Assembly (NCBI RefSeq): GCF_900129025.1
Contig: NZ_FQUM01000002.1
Span: 372,001-436,000 of the forward strand
Length of the DNA: 64,000 bases
DNA from: Mariniphaga anaerophila
GTDB taxonomy: Bacteria; Bacteroidota; Bacteroidia; Bacteroidales; Prolixibacteraceae
Direction of reading: 5' to 3'
Both the position numbers and the translations under genes were made by a program. The notes under the pieces are model-generated. The model did no database searches. It worked only from the letters and a program-made list of their open reading frames with translations, and was not told where the DNA came from. Of the stretch, positions 55,368 to 63,534 are shown in pieces; position 1 is the first letter of the stretch, and each line of letters begins with the position of its first letter.

Positions 55368-56066
55368 CTACCTCATGTTGTCAAGCATTTCGTTTATTCT
55401 TTCTGTAACTTTTTGTGCAAGGGCGCGGCTTCCTTCTTCGGTGAAATGTACGTTGTTAGGCAGTTGTAAATCGTTCATCCGCGGAATCATAAAAGCATAA
55501 AGATTATTGATCGCTATTCCGTTTTTGTTCATGATTTTTACCGCAACCTTGTTGTATTTTTTCGGCATTCCCGGTTTCCGCGACCCGTTGACAACGTCCG
55601 GATAGGGCGTTGTTGTAGCAAAAATAAGTTTTGCTCCGGTTGTTTTCAGCTTTTCAACAATAATTTCGAGGTTCTTCTTGTACTGCCCCGGATCGGCCTG
55701 TTGCGGGTGTTTCGGGTTCTGACTGTTTTTTCCGGTAGCCGGGTCCACATGTTTTATATCGTGCAGCCCGAAATTAAAGTGAATAATATCCCATTTCTTC
55801 TGGCCAAGCCATCGGTCAATATTTTTAACACCGCTGGTTGTCCCCTGGCAATTTTCAGGTTTTCCGTTGTCCTTCATCGGGCGAAAAACATTGGCCTTTC
55901 CGTTTAGCAACTCCCGCACAAACGGAGTGTAGCCAATTGATATGGAATCGCCCAAAAGCAGAATGTTTGGGAGTTCGTTGTTAAAAAGAGTGACAAATGA
56001 ATTTGGACTGGCCAGCAACGGCGATGCAAACAAGGTTTTTTGCAGAAACTCTCTTCTTGAATTCAT
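55368..56066 (-). CDS. SGNH/GDSL-type hydrolase with Tat-like signal
   Basis: Predicted periplasmic esterase of 232 residues. ATG 56066 starts a twin-arginine-like signal (MNSRREFLQKTLF). Block I has the nucleophile S41 (LLLGDSISIGY), and FNFGLHDIK holds the GxxD variant block III. In block V the residue three before the catalytic H207 is N204 (LPNNVHFTEEG), where the family usually has Asp; activity could be reduced or a substitute acid used. Such enzymes remove acetyl groups from rhamnogalacturonan, which fits the rhamnosidase gene divergently placed 153 bp away. Start at 56099 is also open but lacks the signal pattern. Confidence 0.85.
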   Translation of the reverse strand: MNSRREFLQKTLFASPLLASPNSFVTLFNNELPNILLLGDSISIGYTPFVRELLNGKANVFRPMKDNGKPENCQGTTSGVKNIDRWLGQKKWDIIHFNFGLHDIKHVDPATGKNSQNPKHPQQADPGQYKKNLEIIVEKLKTTGAKLIFATTTPYPDVVNGSRKPGMPKKYNKVAVKIMNKNGIAINNLYAFMIPRMNDLQLPNNVHFTEEGSRALAQKVTERINEMLDNMR

Positions 56067-56219
56067 ATTTGCTGCGATTAGATTCAACCTGAAATTCAAC
56101 CGGTTTATTTTGCTAATCTACTAAAACCGCGCGTGAAACGATTCAAAATGAGTTGATTTTTTGCATCTGTTGAAGCTGGCCTCCATAAATATTTTATTTT
56201 TACCTGAAATTCGTTTGAA

Positions 56220-58844
56220 ATGAAAACTAAACCAATCATCCTTTTATTTTTTTCCATTCTTTTTATTGGTGCATGTAAACAGGAAAGTGCTGTTTGGCCC
56301 GAACCTACGCAGGAATCAAAACCCTGGACCCGTTGGTGGTGGCCGGGTAACGCGGTCGATCGTCAAAATATTCAGCGCGAACTGCAGGAGATGGCAGATG
56401 CCGGAATCGGGGGCGTTGAAATTACTTCAATTTACGGGGTTAAAGGCGAAGAGGATCGTTTCATCGAATACTTGTCGCCGCAATTTTCCGAAATGTTGAA
56501 GTTTACCATTGAACAGGCAGAAAGTTTGGGAATGGGCGTGGATCTTCCTCCGGGAAGCGGCTGGCGTTGCGGCGGGCCATTTGTTACTGAAGACAAAGGA
56601 CTTTGGTCGTTGAAAATGCATGTTTTCGATGTGAACGCCGGAACGCAGTTTCAAATACCGGCAGAAATTGAGACGGCTGCTGCCTTGTCGTTTGTGAATG
56701 AAAAAGGCGATGTGGCGGTATTAAATCCAGACGAACCGTTTACCGCTCCTGCTAAAGGGAAAGTTTATGTGGCCGAGCGAAAGAAAAACCACGATATGGT
56801 GAAACGGGCTTCCGACGGCGGAAAAGGTTGGGCAATCGATACATTTAATGAAGATATTACCGAATGGTATTTAAATGAATTCTGGAACCGGTTGGGAATT
56901 GACAACGGAAAGCTTCGCTGTTTTTTTCATGATTCTTTTGAATATTCAGGCGATTTTACAACCAATTTTACCGATGAGTTTAAAAGACGGCGGGGATACA
57001 ATTTGGCCGAGTACCTGCATGTTCTTGCAGGGGATTCTGAAGATAGTGAACTTGCGGCGCGAGTGAAGTCTGATTACCGGGAGACGCTGTCGGATTTGGT
57101 GCTGGAATCGTTTATTCAACCGATGACGTCGTGGGCCAACAGCCATCAAAGCCTGAACCGTAACCAGGCGCACGGTTCGCCCGGAAATATTCTCGATTTG
57201 TACGCCGCGTGCGACATTCCCGAAACGGAAATTTTCGGGACAGTAGCACCGGGGTCCGTCAATGTGCTCGTTAATAAATTTGCCTCTTCTTCTGCCCATG
57301 TAACCGGACAAAAACTGGTTTCTTCCGAAAGTTTTACCTGGCTGAACGAACACTGGACAGTAACGCCGGCAGACATGATGCGGGCCTCCAACCGGCTTTT
57401 TCTGGCAGGAGTGAATCACCTGTTTTTTCATGGCACTTGCTACTCGCCCGCTGACGCAGAATGGCCGGGATGGCTGTTTTATGCGTCAACGCAGATGAAT
57501 AACCGCAATCCGTTGTGGCGCGAAATGCCCGCGCTGTTTAAATACATTGAACGTTCACAAACCATTTTGCAGCAGTCGTTGCCTCAAAACGATTTGCTGG
57601 TGTACTGGCCTTATTACGATGTTACAGCCAGCGATGGCCGGCTTTTTAACAGCCTGAATATTGATAAAGGCGATAGTTCGCACTGGCTCAGGAATACTCC
57701 GTTCAGTAATTTAGCAGGAGATTTGTTGCGTTCCGGTTTTACTTTCGACTATATTTCTGACAAGCAATTGGCTAATTGCGAATTGGTTAACGGAGAATTT
57801 GTTGCCGAAGGGAAAGCACGTTACAAAGCAATTTTACTTCCCGAAACCAAATATATTCCCCTGGAAACCATGAAGAAACTGGTTCGTTTTATTGAAAAAG
57901 GAGGTAAAGTATTTTTTGACAAACAGCTGCCGGAAAGCGTTCCCGGGATTTTTGGACTGGAAGAGCGGGAAGAAAAGCTGGATGCGTTAAAATCAGAAGT
58001 GGACAGACAAAAGCATGTAGGTAATGTTTTTGAATTGCTTCAGAATAACGGTGTTCGCGGAGAGGAAATGCTTGCGCAAAAAGGTTTTCATTATTTAAAA
58101 ATGAAACTGGGAAACGAAGACTGGTACATGGTTCTGAACTGTGGCACCCAGACATTGGACGAGTGGGTGGAGCTTAATTCGGAATTGAAGTCCTGCTTTT
58201 TTTACTTCCCTGAAACCGGCGAGATTTCAAAAGCTGAAACAAATGGCAATTCTTTGCGCATTCAACTTGAGCCTGAAAGGGCGGTTTTTATTCGTTGTAC
58301 GGATAAGAACGTAAACGCGCCGGGTTTTATCTATTTCGAAGAAAATGCAGAAAAGCGGGACGTAGAAGGTTCGTGGAAAATTAGCTTTGTTGAGGGCGGG
58401 CCGGTTTATCCGGGAAATATTACAACCTGGAACCTTGCTTCGTGGACAAGTATTGGCGATGAACAAACCACCCGGTTTGCAGGTACGGCAAAGTATTCGG
58501 TAGAATTTGACTGGGACGACAATGTGAAATTTGGGATGCTGAATTTGGGCGAGGTAAAAGACTGTGCCCGTTTAAAACTGAACGGGAAAAATTTTGGCAC
58601 ACTGTTGGGGCCTTCTTTTGTAGTTAAAGTAGATAACCTGCAGCAGGGCAAAAACTCGCTGGAAATTGAGGTTACTAATGTGGCTGCTAATCGTGTCAGG
58701 GATTTGGATATCCGCGGCGTAAACTGGAGAAAATTTTACGACATCAATTTTGTGAGTATTGAGTACACGCCATTTGATGCATCGGGGTGGGAAGTAAAAG
58801 AGGCCGGTTTGTTGGGTGACGTTTCTATTGTACCGATAAATTGA
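56220..58844 (+). CDS. GH106-type alpha-L-rhamnosidase lipoprotein
   Basis: Removes terminal alpha-L-rhamnose from plant polysaccharides such as rhamnogalacturonan. It has 874 residues with the lipobox IGAC (Cys19). The GH106 fold is recognised from RWWWPGNAVDRQNIQREL, MADAGIGGVEITSIYGVKG, DLPPGSGWRCGGP, the C-terminal beta-sandwich (about 770-870, with LNLGEVKDCARLKLNGKNFGTLLGP) and LDIRGVNWRKFYDINFV. It is the first of three clustered genes: rhamnosidase, sugar symporter and mutarotase, together forming a short rhamnose uptake module. Family membership is from motifs I recognise and has not been searched. Confidence 0.88.
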   Translation: MKTKPIILLFFSILFIGACKQESAVWPEPTQESKPWTRWWWPGNAVDRQNIQRELQEMADAGIGGVEITSIYGVKGEEDRFIEYLSPQFSEMLKFTIEQAESLGMGVDLPPGSGWRCGGPFVTEDKGLWSLKMHVFDVNAGTQFQIPAEIETAAALSFVNEKGDVAVLNPDEPFTAPAKGKVYVAERKKNHDMVKRASDGGKGWAIDTFNEDITEWYLNEFWNRLGIDNGKLRCFFHDSFEYSGDFTTNFTDEFKRRRGYNLAEYLHVLAGDSEDSELAARVKSDYRETLSDLVLESFIQPMTSWANSHQSLNRNQAHGSPGNILDLYAACDIPETEIFGTVAPGSVNVLVNKFASSSAHVTGQKLVSSESFTWLNEHWTVTPADMMRASNRLFLAGVNHLFFHGTCYSPADAEWPGWLFYASTQMNNRNPLWREMPALFKYIERSQTILQQSLPQNDLLVYWPYYDVTASDGRLFNSLNIDKGDSSHWLRNTPFSNLAGDLLRSGFTFDYISDKQLANCELVNGEFVAEGKARYKAILLPETKYIPLETMKKLVRFIEKGGKVFFDKQLPESVPGIFGLEEREEKLDALKSEVDRQKHVGNVFELLQNNGVRGEEMLAQKGFHYLKMKLGNEDWYMVLNCGTQTLDEWVELNSELKSCFFYFPETGEISKAETNGNSLRIQLEPERAVFIRCTDKNVNAPGFIYFEENAEKRDVEGSWKISFVEGGPVYPGNITTWNLASWTSIGDEQTTRFAGTAKYSVEFDWDDNVKFGMLNLGEVKDCARLKLNGKNFGTLLGPSFVVKVDNLQQGKNSLEIEVTNVAANRVRDLDIRGVNWRKFYDINFVSIEYTPFDASGWEVKEAGLLGDVSIVPIN

Positions 58845-58931
58845 AATGCATACAGGAAACCACAGGTTAATGGTGAATAAATATTTTTACAACTTTAACC
58901 GGAAAATAAAACTTTATCAATCCATAGAACT

Positions 58932-60233
58932 ATGAAAAACCAGAAAAATGTTGTGGTTTCCAAAGAAGTGTTGGTGCCGTTCATTTTAATAACCAGTTTG
59001 TTTGCCATGTGGGGGTTTGCCAATGACATTACCAACCCGATGGTGGCAGCATTTCAAACCGTAATGGAAATTTCGAATGCAAAAGCAGCGCTGGTTCAGT
59101 TTGCCTTTTACGGGGGGTACGCAACTATGGCCATTCCGGCTGCGCTGATAATAAAACGCTATTCGTATAAATTGGGAATCATCATTGGTTTGGCGTTGTA
59201 CGCTGTTGGCGCTTTGCTGTTTTTTCCGGCTGCGCAGTACGAGATTTTCGGTTTCTTTTTGGTTTCGCTCTACATATTAACTTTTGGCCTGGCTTTTTTA
59301 GAAACCACGGCCAATCCGTACATTTTGTCGATGGGGTCACCTGAAACGGCAACACGGAGATTGAACCTGGCGCAGTCCTTCAATCCAATGGGGTCGCTTT
59401 TGGGAATGACAGTGGCTTCGCAGGTTATTCTTCCATCGTTGCAATCCGATAAAAGGGATGCAGCAGGCAACCTTATTTTCGGAACGCTGGGGGCTGCAGA
59501 AAAAGCGGCAATCCGCACGCACGATCTTGCCGAAATTCGCGATCCGTATGTAATTCTGGGTTTTGTGGTAATTGCAATGCTAGTTGTAATTGCCATGGCA
59601 AAAATGCCGCAGCGGGGAGGTGCCGACCATTCTGTTCATGCCGGCGATTCGTTTAAGCGGCTTATTAAAAATGTCAGGTACCGCGAGGGGGTTATTGCGC
59701 AGGTGTTTTATGTGGGAGCACAAATTATGTGCTGGACGTTCATTATTCATTATGCCGATAATCTGGGTATCCCGAAATCAACTGCACAGAAATACAATAT
59801 TGTGGCAATGGTCATTTTCCTTTCGAGCCGGTTTATCAGCACTGCTCTCATGAAATACCTCAATTCGAGGTTTATGTTGATGCTGTTTGCCTTTGGTGGA
59901 ATCTTAACTACTTCGGGAGTTATTTTAATCGGCGGAACAACAGGTCTTTATTTGCTGGTAGCCACTTCTGCTTTTATGTCGCTCATGTTTCCCACCATTT
60001 ACGGAATTGCGTTGGAAGGAATTGGAGACGATGCCACGCTGGGGGCAGCAGGTTTGGTAATGGCAATTGTGGGTGGTGCACTAATGCCTCCGTTGCAGGG
60101 GTTTATTATCGACCAGGGAACAGTGGGTTGGTTGCCGGCGGTGAATTTTTCTTTTATTTTGCCGTTTATTTGTTTTGTGGTTATTGCTTTGTATGGCTAC
60201 CGAACGTGGAAGGTACATCCGGAAAAGGCATAA
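58932..60233 (+). CDS. FucP-type L-fucose/L-rhamnose:H+ symporter (MFS)
   Basis: Inner-membrane sugar importer with 12 predicted TM helices in 433 residues. The two key acidic residues known from FucP are conserved: D32 (GFANDITNPM, equivalent of D46) and E124 (FLETTANPY, equivalent of E135). Other family motifs are FYGGYATMAIPAALIIKRYSYK and the ending PLQGFIIDQGTVGW. It lies between the rhamnosidase and the mutarotase, 87 bp after the former, so rhamnose or fucose is its likely substrate. Confidence 0.92.
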   Translation: MKNQKNVVVSKEVLVPFILITSLFAMWGFANDITNPMVAAFQTVMEISNAKAALVQFAFYGGYATMAIPAALIIKRYSYKLGIIIGLALYAVGALLFFPAAQYEIFGFFLVSLYILTFGLAFLETTANPYILSMGSPETATRRLNLAQSFNPMGSLLGMTVASQVILPSLQSDKRDAAGNLIFGTLGAAEKAAIRTHDLAEIRDPYVILGFVVIAMLVVIAMAKMPQRGGADHSVHAGDSFKRLIKNVRYREGVIAQVFYVGAQIMCWTFIIHYADNLGIPKSTAQKYNIVAMVIFLSSRFISTALMKYLNSRFMLMLFAFGGILTTSGVILIGGTTGLYLLVATSAFMSLMFPTIYGIALEGIGDDATLGAAGLVMAIVGGALMPPLQGFIIDQGTVGWLPAVNFSFILPFICFVVIALYGYRTWKVHPEKA

Positions 60234-60266
60234 CTAATTTCTAAATCTGAAAAAAATTCTAAACAG

Positions 60267-60614
60267 ATGGAACAGGTTAAAAGATATTGTAAAGCGTTGA
60301 AACTGGAAGATGATCCGCAGCTAATTGAAATGTATAAAAAGGTGCATTCTCCGGAAAGTTTCTGGCCGGAAATTGCTCAGGGCATGAAGGAAGTGGGTAT
60401 TCTCGATATGGAAATCTACCTGCTGGGAACCCAATTGTTCATGATTATGGATACTGTTCCGGACTTTGACCACGGGAAAGCAATGGCAGAACTGGCAAAG
60501 AAACCGAGGCAGTCTGAATGGGAAGCTTTTGTTTCCCGGTTTCAGAAAACATCGGCAGATGCTACTGCCGATGAAAAATGGCAGTTGATGGAGCGGATTT
60601 TTAAGCTGGATTAG
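60267..60614 (+). CDS. L-rhamnose mutarotase-like protein
   Basis: Interconverts the alpha and beta anomers of L-rhamnose (or L-fucose) after uptake. It has 115 residues, the usual length of RhaM. The core motif YKKVHSPESFWPEIAQGMKE, with its catalytic-type His and Tyr, and IYLLGTQLFMIMDTVPDF are recognisable. It lies 33 bp after fucP-like and ends the module. A kinase, isomerase and aldolase for rhamnose are not in the window. Confidence 0.88.
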   Translation: MEQVKRYCKALKLEDDPQLIEMYKKVHSPESFWPEIAQGMKEVGILDMEIYLLGTQLFMIMDTVPDFDHGKAMAELAKKPRQSEWEAFVSRFQKTSADATADEKWQLMERIFKLD

Positions 60615-60679
60615 TTCTTCTTTTCGGTAATTGCTGTTACAACAAGTAAATGATGTTTAACTGCATTATTCGTCCTTTT

Positions 60680-60714
60680 TTTGAAAGGCAGGTGAATTGT
60701 AGTGGCTAATTTTG
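60680..60714 (+). promoter_or_regulatory. Candidate promoter of the DUF2007 gene
   Basis: TTTG at 60680-60683 and a perfect -7 TAATTTTG at 60707-60714 with a 23-base spacer, slightly longer than usual. The leader to ATG 60755 would be about 34 bases. Confidence 0.4.
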
Positions 60715-60754
60715 TTAATTTGGCTTTCGAAGTTAACGATTAACCGAATTGAGT

Positions 60755-61156
60755 ATGAAATTCATAACTATCAAAGAATCACACTATGTTTCCGACCTGG
60801 CCGTTTTGAAGTCACGATTGGAATCTGAGGGGATTCAGTGCCGTTTGAAAAATGAGCTGACAACTCAGGTGATAAATTACATTCCTTCAATGCAGGTTGA
60901 GCTGCAGGTAGCAGAGTCGGATCTCGACAGGGTTAAACAAATTCTTGTTGAAACAGGAGAGCTTCCTGAAAGTGCAGGCAAAACCGTTTGCCCCAAATGT
61001 GGCTCCGAAAAAGTAAAAATGAAACTGAGTTTCAAAAAGAGAGTGCAAGTGCTTTTTTCAGTAATTGCAGCAGCACTTTTTATTACCAGTCTGCCGATGG
61101 ACAAAATTTTTGCAAACGCCCGCTTCAAATGCCTCGAATGCGGGAATGAATTCTGA
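60755..61156 (+). CDS. DUF2007-family protein with zinc ribbon and one membrane segment
   Basis: A 133-residue protein from ATG 60755. The N-terminal DUF2007 domain (about 5-68, SHYVSDLAVLKSRLESEGIQC and SMQVELQVAESDLDRVKQIL) is of ferredoxin-like fold and a suspected signal-binding module. It is followed by a split zinc ribbon: CPKCG at about 80-84 and CLECG at about 127-131 flank a TM helix (VLFSVIAAALFITSL). Such a membrane-split ribbon is odd. Function is unknown. It has its own promoter-like sequence and is not clearly in an operon with dinB. Confidence 0.82.
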   Translation: MKFITIKESHYVSDLAVLKSRLESEGIQCRLKNELTTQVINYIPSMQVELQVAESDLDRVKQILVETGELPESAGKTVCPKCGSEKVKMKLSFKKRVQVLFSVIAAALFITSLPMDKIFANARFKCLECGNEF

Positions 61157-61235
61157 CTTTCTTTTTTTGTTGATTCATTGTTAATCTGCTGGTTTTTAAT
61201 TGCTGAGTAACTGTTTGCAGTGTTCGCCTGGCCGG

Positions 61236-61268
61236 TTTGTAAAATTGCTGCAATAAAATGTATTTTTG
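61236..61268 (+). promoter_or_regulatory. dinB promoter (TTTG-N21-TATTTTTG)
   Basis: TTTG at 61236-61239 and a perfect TAnnTTTG at 61261-61268 with a 21-base spacer. The start site would fall near 61275. This excludes the upstream in-frame ATG 61258 and supports translation from ATG 61288. No SOS-type palindrome is obvious. Confidence 0.62.
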
Positions 61269-61287
61269 GCCGGTAGAATCTGTGCAA

Positions 61288-62367
61288 ATGAGTTGGGAGA
61301 ACATCCGAAAAATAATTCATGTTGACATGGATGCATTTTATGCATCGGTAGAGCAGTTCGATAATCCCGAACTGAAAGGGAAGCCTGTTGCTGTTGGTGG
61401 TTCGCGCGAAAGGGGAGTGGTGGCCGCTGCCAGCTACGAAGCCCGTAGATTTGGGGTGCGGTCGGCTATGTCGTCGAAGGTAGCCAAACGCAAATGCGAA
61501 GCCCTCATTTTTGTGAAACCGCGGTTTGCCCGGTACAAAGAAATATCGCAGCAGATTCGTAATATTTTTCTCGAATATACTGATTTGGTAGAACCCCTCT
61601 CGCTGGATGAGGCCTACCTCGATGTTACGTTTTCAAAAAAAGGAAGACCGTCGGCCACGCTCATTGCACAGGAAATACGAAAACGGATTTTAAAGGACAC
61701 GGGACTCACTGCATCTGCCGGAGTTTCGTACAACAAATTTTTGGCGAAGGTGGCGTCTGACGTAAATAAGCCAAACGGTATTTTTGTGGTAACTCCTGAA
61801 AATGCGCAGAATTTTATTGATGAGCTTGAAGTACGTAAGTTTTTCGGGATTGGAAAAGTGACCGCTGAAAAGCTAAACAAAATGGGCATCTGGTTTGGGC
61901 GCGATCTCAAACAGGTGGAGCGTTTTGAGCTGGTCAGGTCTTTTGGCAAGTCGGGCAATTATTACTACGAAATTTGTCGCGGAGTTGATAATCGTCCAGT
62001 AGAACCTTTGCGCGAAAGAAAGTCGGTTGGTGCCGAACAAACCTTTTCTGCCGACCTTTTTCAAATGGAAGAACTGGAGTCGAAAACAGAAGAGATTGCC
62101 ACGGTTTTGTGGGAGCGTTACGAGCACACCAAAGCCAAGGCGAAAACCCTCACGTTAAAATACAAGTATGCCGATTTTGAACAACACACCCGGAGCAAAA
62201 CTTTTTTGGGCTGGTTTACCACACACGATGAGCTGGTGGCAGAATCGAATGCGTTGCTGCATGCAGAAAAATTTGAAAAAGGAATTCGCCTGCTGGGATT
62301 AACGCTTTCCAATTTTCAACACGACGAGGACAGAAGTGAGCCGGTTCAGCTGACCATCGAATTTTAG
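61288..62367 (+). CDS. dinB: DNA polymerase IV (Y-family, lesion bypass)
   Basis: Error-prone polymerase that copies past damaged bases. ATG 61288 gives 359 residues and is supported by the promoter position. The catalytic carboxylates are D13 (HVDMDAFYASVEQ) and D107/E108 (LSLDEAYLDV). The steric-gate residue is F17. The thumb (about 165-235, with VRKFFGIGKVTAEKLNKMGIWFG) and the little finger (about 245-355) are complete, and the length is normal. A short C-terminal beta-clamp-binding-like end is not clear. It appears monocistronic, followed by 159 bp before the next gene. Confidence 0.95.
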   Translation: MSWENIRKIIHVDMDAFYASVEQFDNPELKGKPVAVGGSRERGVVAAASYEARRFGVRSAMSSKVAKRKCEALIFVKPRFARYKEISQQIRNIFLEYTDLVEPLSLDEAYLDVTFSKKGRPSATLIAQEIRKRILKDTGLTASAGVSYNKFLAKVASDVNKPNGIFVVTPENAQNFIDELEVRKFFGIGKVTAEKLNKMGIWFGRDLKQVERFELVRSFGKSGNYYYEICRGVDNRPVEPLRERKSVGAEQTFSADLFQMEELESKTEEIATVLWERYEHTKAKAKTLTLKYKYADFEQHTRSKTFLGWFTTHDELVAESNALLHAEKFEKGIRLLGLTLSNFQHDEDRSEPVQLTIEF

Positions 62368-62473
62368 CAGTTGATTTGCAAAATTTATTGAAACGTGAAA
62401 ATTGCACCCCGAAAACGAAATATGTTTTAATTTGTTTGAAGAAATTAATTGTTAAGCATATTTTTAATGAGAA

Positions 62474-62481
62474 TAAATTTG
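62474..62481 (+). promoter_or_regulatory. Candidate -7 element (TAAATTTG) of the alpha/beta-hydrolase gene
   Basis: A perfect TAnnTTTG match 45 bp before the start codon, without a good -33 at normal distance. A second perfect match at 62515-62522 lies too close to the ATG to be useful unless the mRNA is leaderless. Confidence 0.33.
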
Positions 62482-62526
62482 ATCTGTTCTCATGAATTCC
62501 CTAAGTCAAAAAAATAATTTTGCAGC

Positions 62527-63534
62527 ATGAAAAAATTAAAACGTTTTGTTTTTGTTCTGTTCCTGGTTTTGGTAGCCGGTTATTTTTTAGGTCCCAAACC
62601 CCCCAAGCCGGAATTGGATAAAAATCTTCCTTCGCTGCCCGCCAGCGTACGAACCCTTGATGAGTATATTGAAAGAGAAGAAGCGAAATTTAATATAAAA
62701 CCCGACAATGAATCGCGCGTTGTCTGGGCAAACGATTCATTAAAAGAGCGCACCGATTATTGCCTGCTCTACCTGCACGGTTTCTCTGCATCGTGGTACG
62801 AAGGCTACCCTGCCAATGTTGATTTTGCCAAACACTTCGGGTTAAATGCTTATTTGCCAAGGCTGGCCTCGCACGGGCTGGAAACAGATGATGCATTGCT
62901 GGACATGACTCCGGATAATTTGTGGGAGTCGGCCAAAGAAGCCCTGATGATTGCACGCAGCCTGGGGAAAAAGGTGATAATAATGAGCACTTCTACCGGC
63001 GGAACGCTCAGCTTGCAACTTGCTGCAGATTTTCCTGAATATGTAGATGGGTTGATAATGTTTTCTCCCAATATCCGAATTAATAACAACGCCGCATTTC
63101 TTCTGTCAAAACCCTGGGGGTTGCAAATCGGACGAAAGTCGGAAGGTGGAAAGTACCGGATTACAAGCGAAGATTTCAATTCGAAAGATTGCCAGTACTG
63201 GAATTGCAAATACCGGATGGAAGCTGTGGTTTATTTGCAGCAGTTGGTTGATGCCACCATGAAAAAGGAAACCTTTAGAAATGTAACGGCGCCGGTTTTT
63301 CTGGGTTATTATTACAAAGACGAGCAGCATCAGGACGAAACCGTAAAAGTAAGCGCCATGCTAAAAATGTATAACCTGCTGGGGACTTCTCCCGACAGAA
63401 AAATGAAGGTGGCATTTCCCGACGCCGGAGAGCATGTTATTGCCTGCGAATTGACTTCTGGCTCAGTAGATGAAGTAATTCGGGAGACAATTCGGTTTGG
63501 AGAAAATGTTCTGGGGTTAGAACCCGTTAAGTGA
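62527..63534 (+). CDS. Alpha/beta-hydrolase (carboxylesterase/lipase-like), membrane-anchored or exported
   Basis: A 335-residue hydrolase with an N-terminal hydrophobic segment (about 5-22), either a signal anchor or an uncleaved signal. The fold motifs are LLYLHGFSASWYEGYPANV (oxyanion HG), the nucleophile S156 in MSTSTGG, and a catalytic His in DAGEHVIACEL. The nucleophile elbow is S-x-S-x-G instead of G-x-S-x-G. The closest class seems to be the bacterial monoacylglycerol lipase/carboxylesterase group, but the substrate is unknown. It is convergent with the 6-phosphogluconolactonase gene and overlaps it by 8 bp. Confidence 0.88.
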   Translation: MKKLKRFVFVLFLVLVAGYFLGPKPPKPELDKNLPSLPASVRTLDEYIEREEAKFNIKPDNESRVVWANDSLKERTDYCLLYLHGFSASWYEGYPANVDFAKHFGLNAYLPRLASHGLETDDALLDMTPDNLWESAKEALMIARSLGKKVIIMSTSTGGTLSLQLAADFPEYVDGLIMFSPNIRINNNAAFLLSKPWGLQIGRKSEGGKYRITSEDFNSKDCQYWNCKYRMEAVVYLQQLVDATMKKETFRNVTAPVFLGYYYKDEQHQDETVKVSAMLKMYNLLGTSPDRKMKVAFPDAGEHVIACELTSGSVDEVIRETIRFGENVLGLEPVK

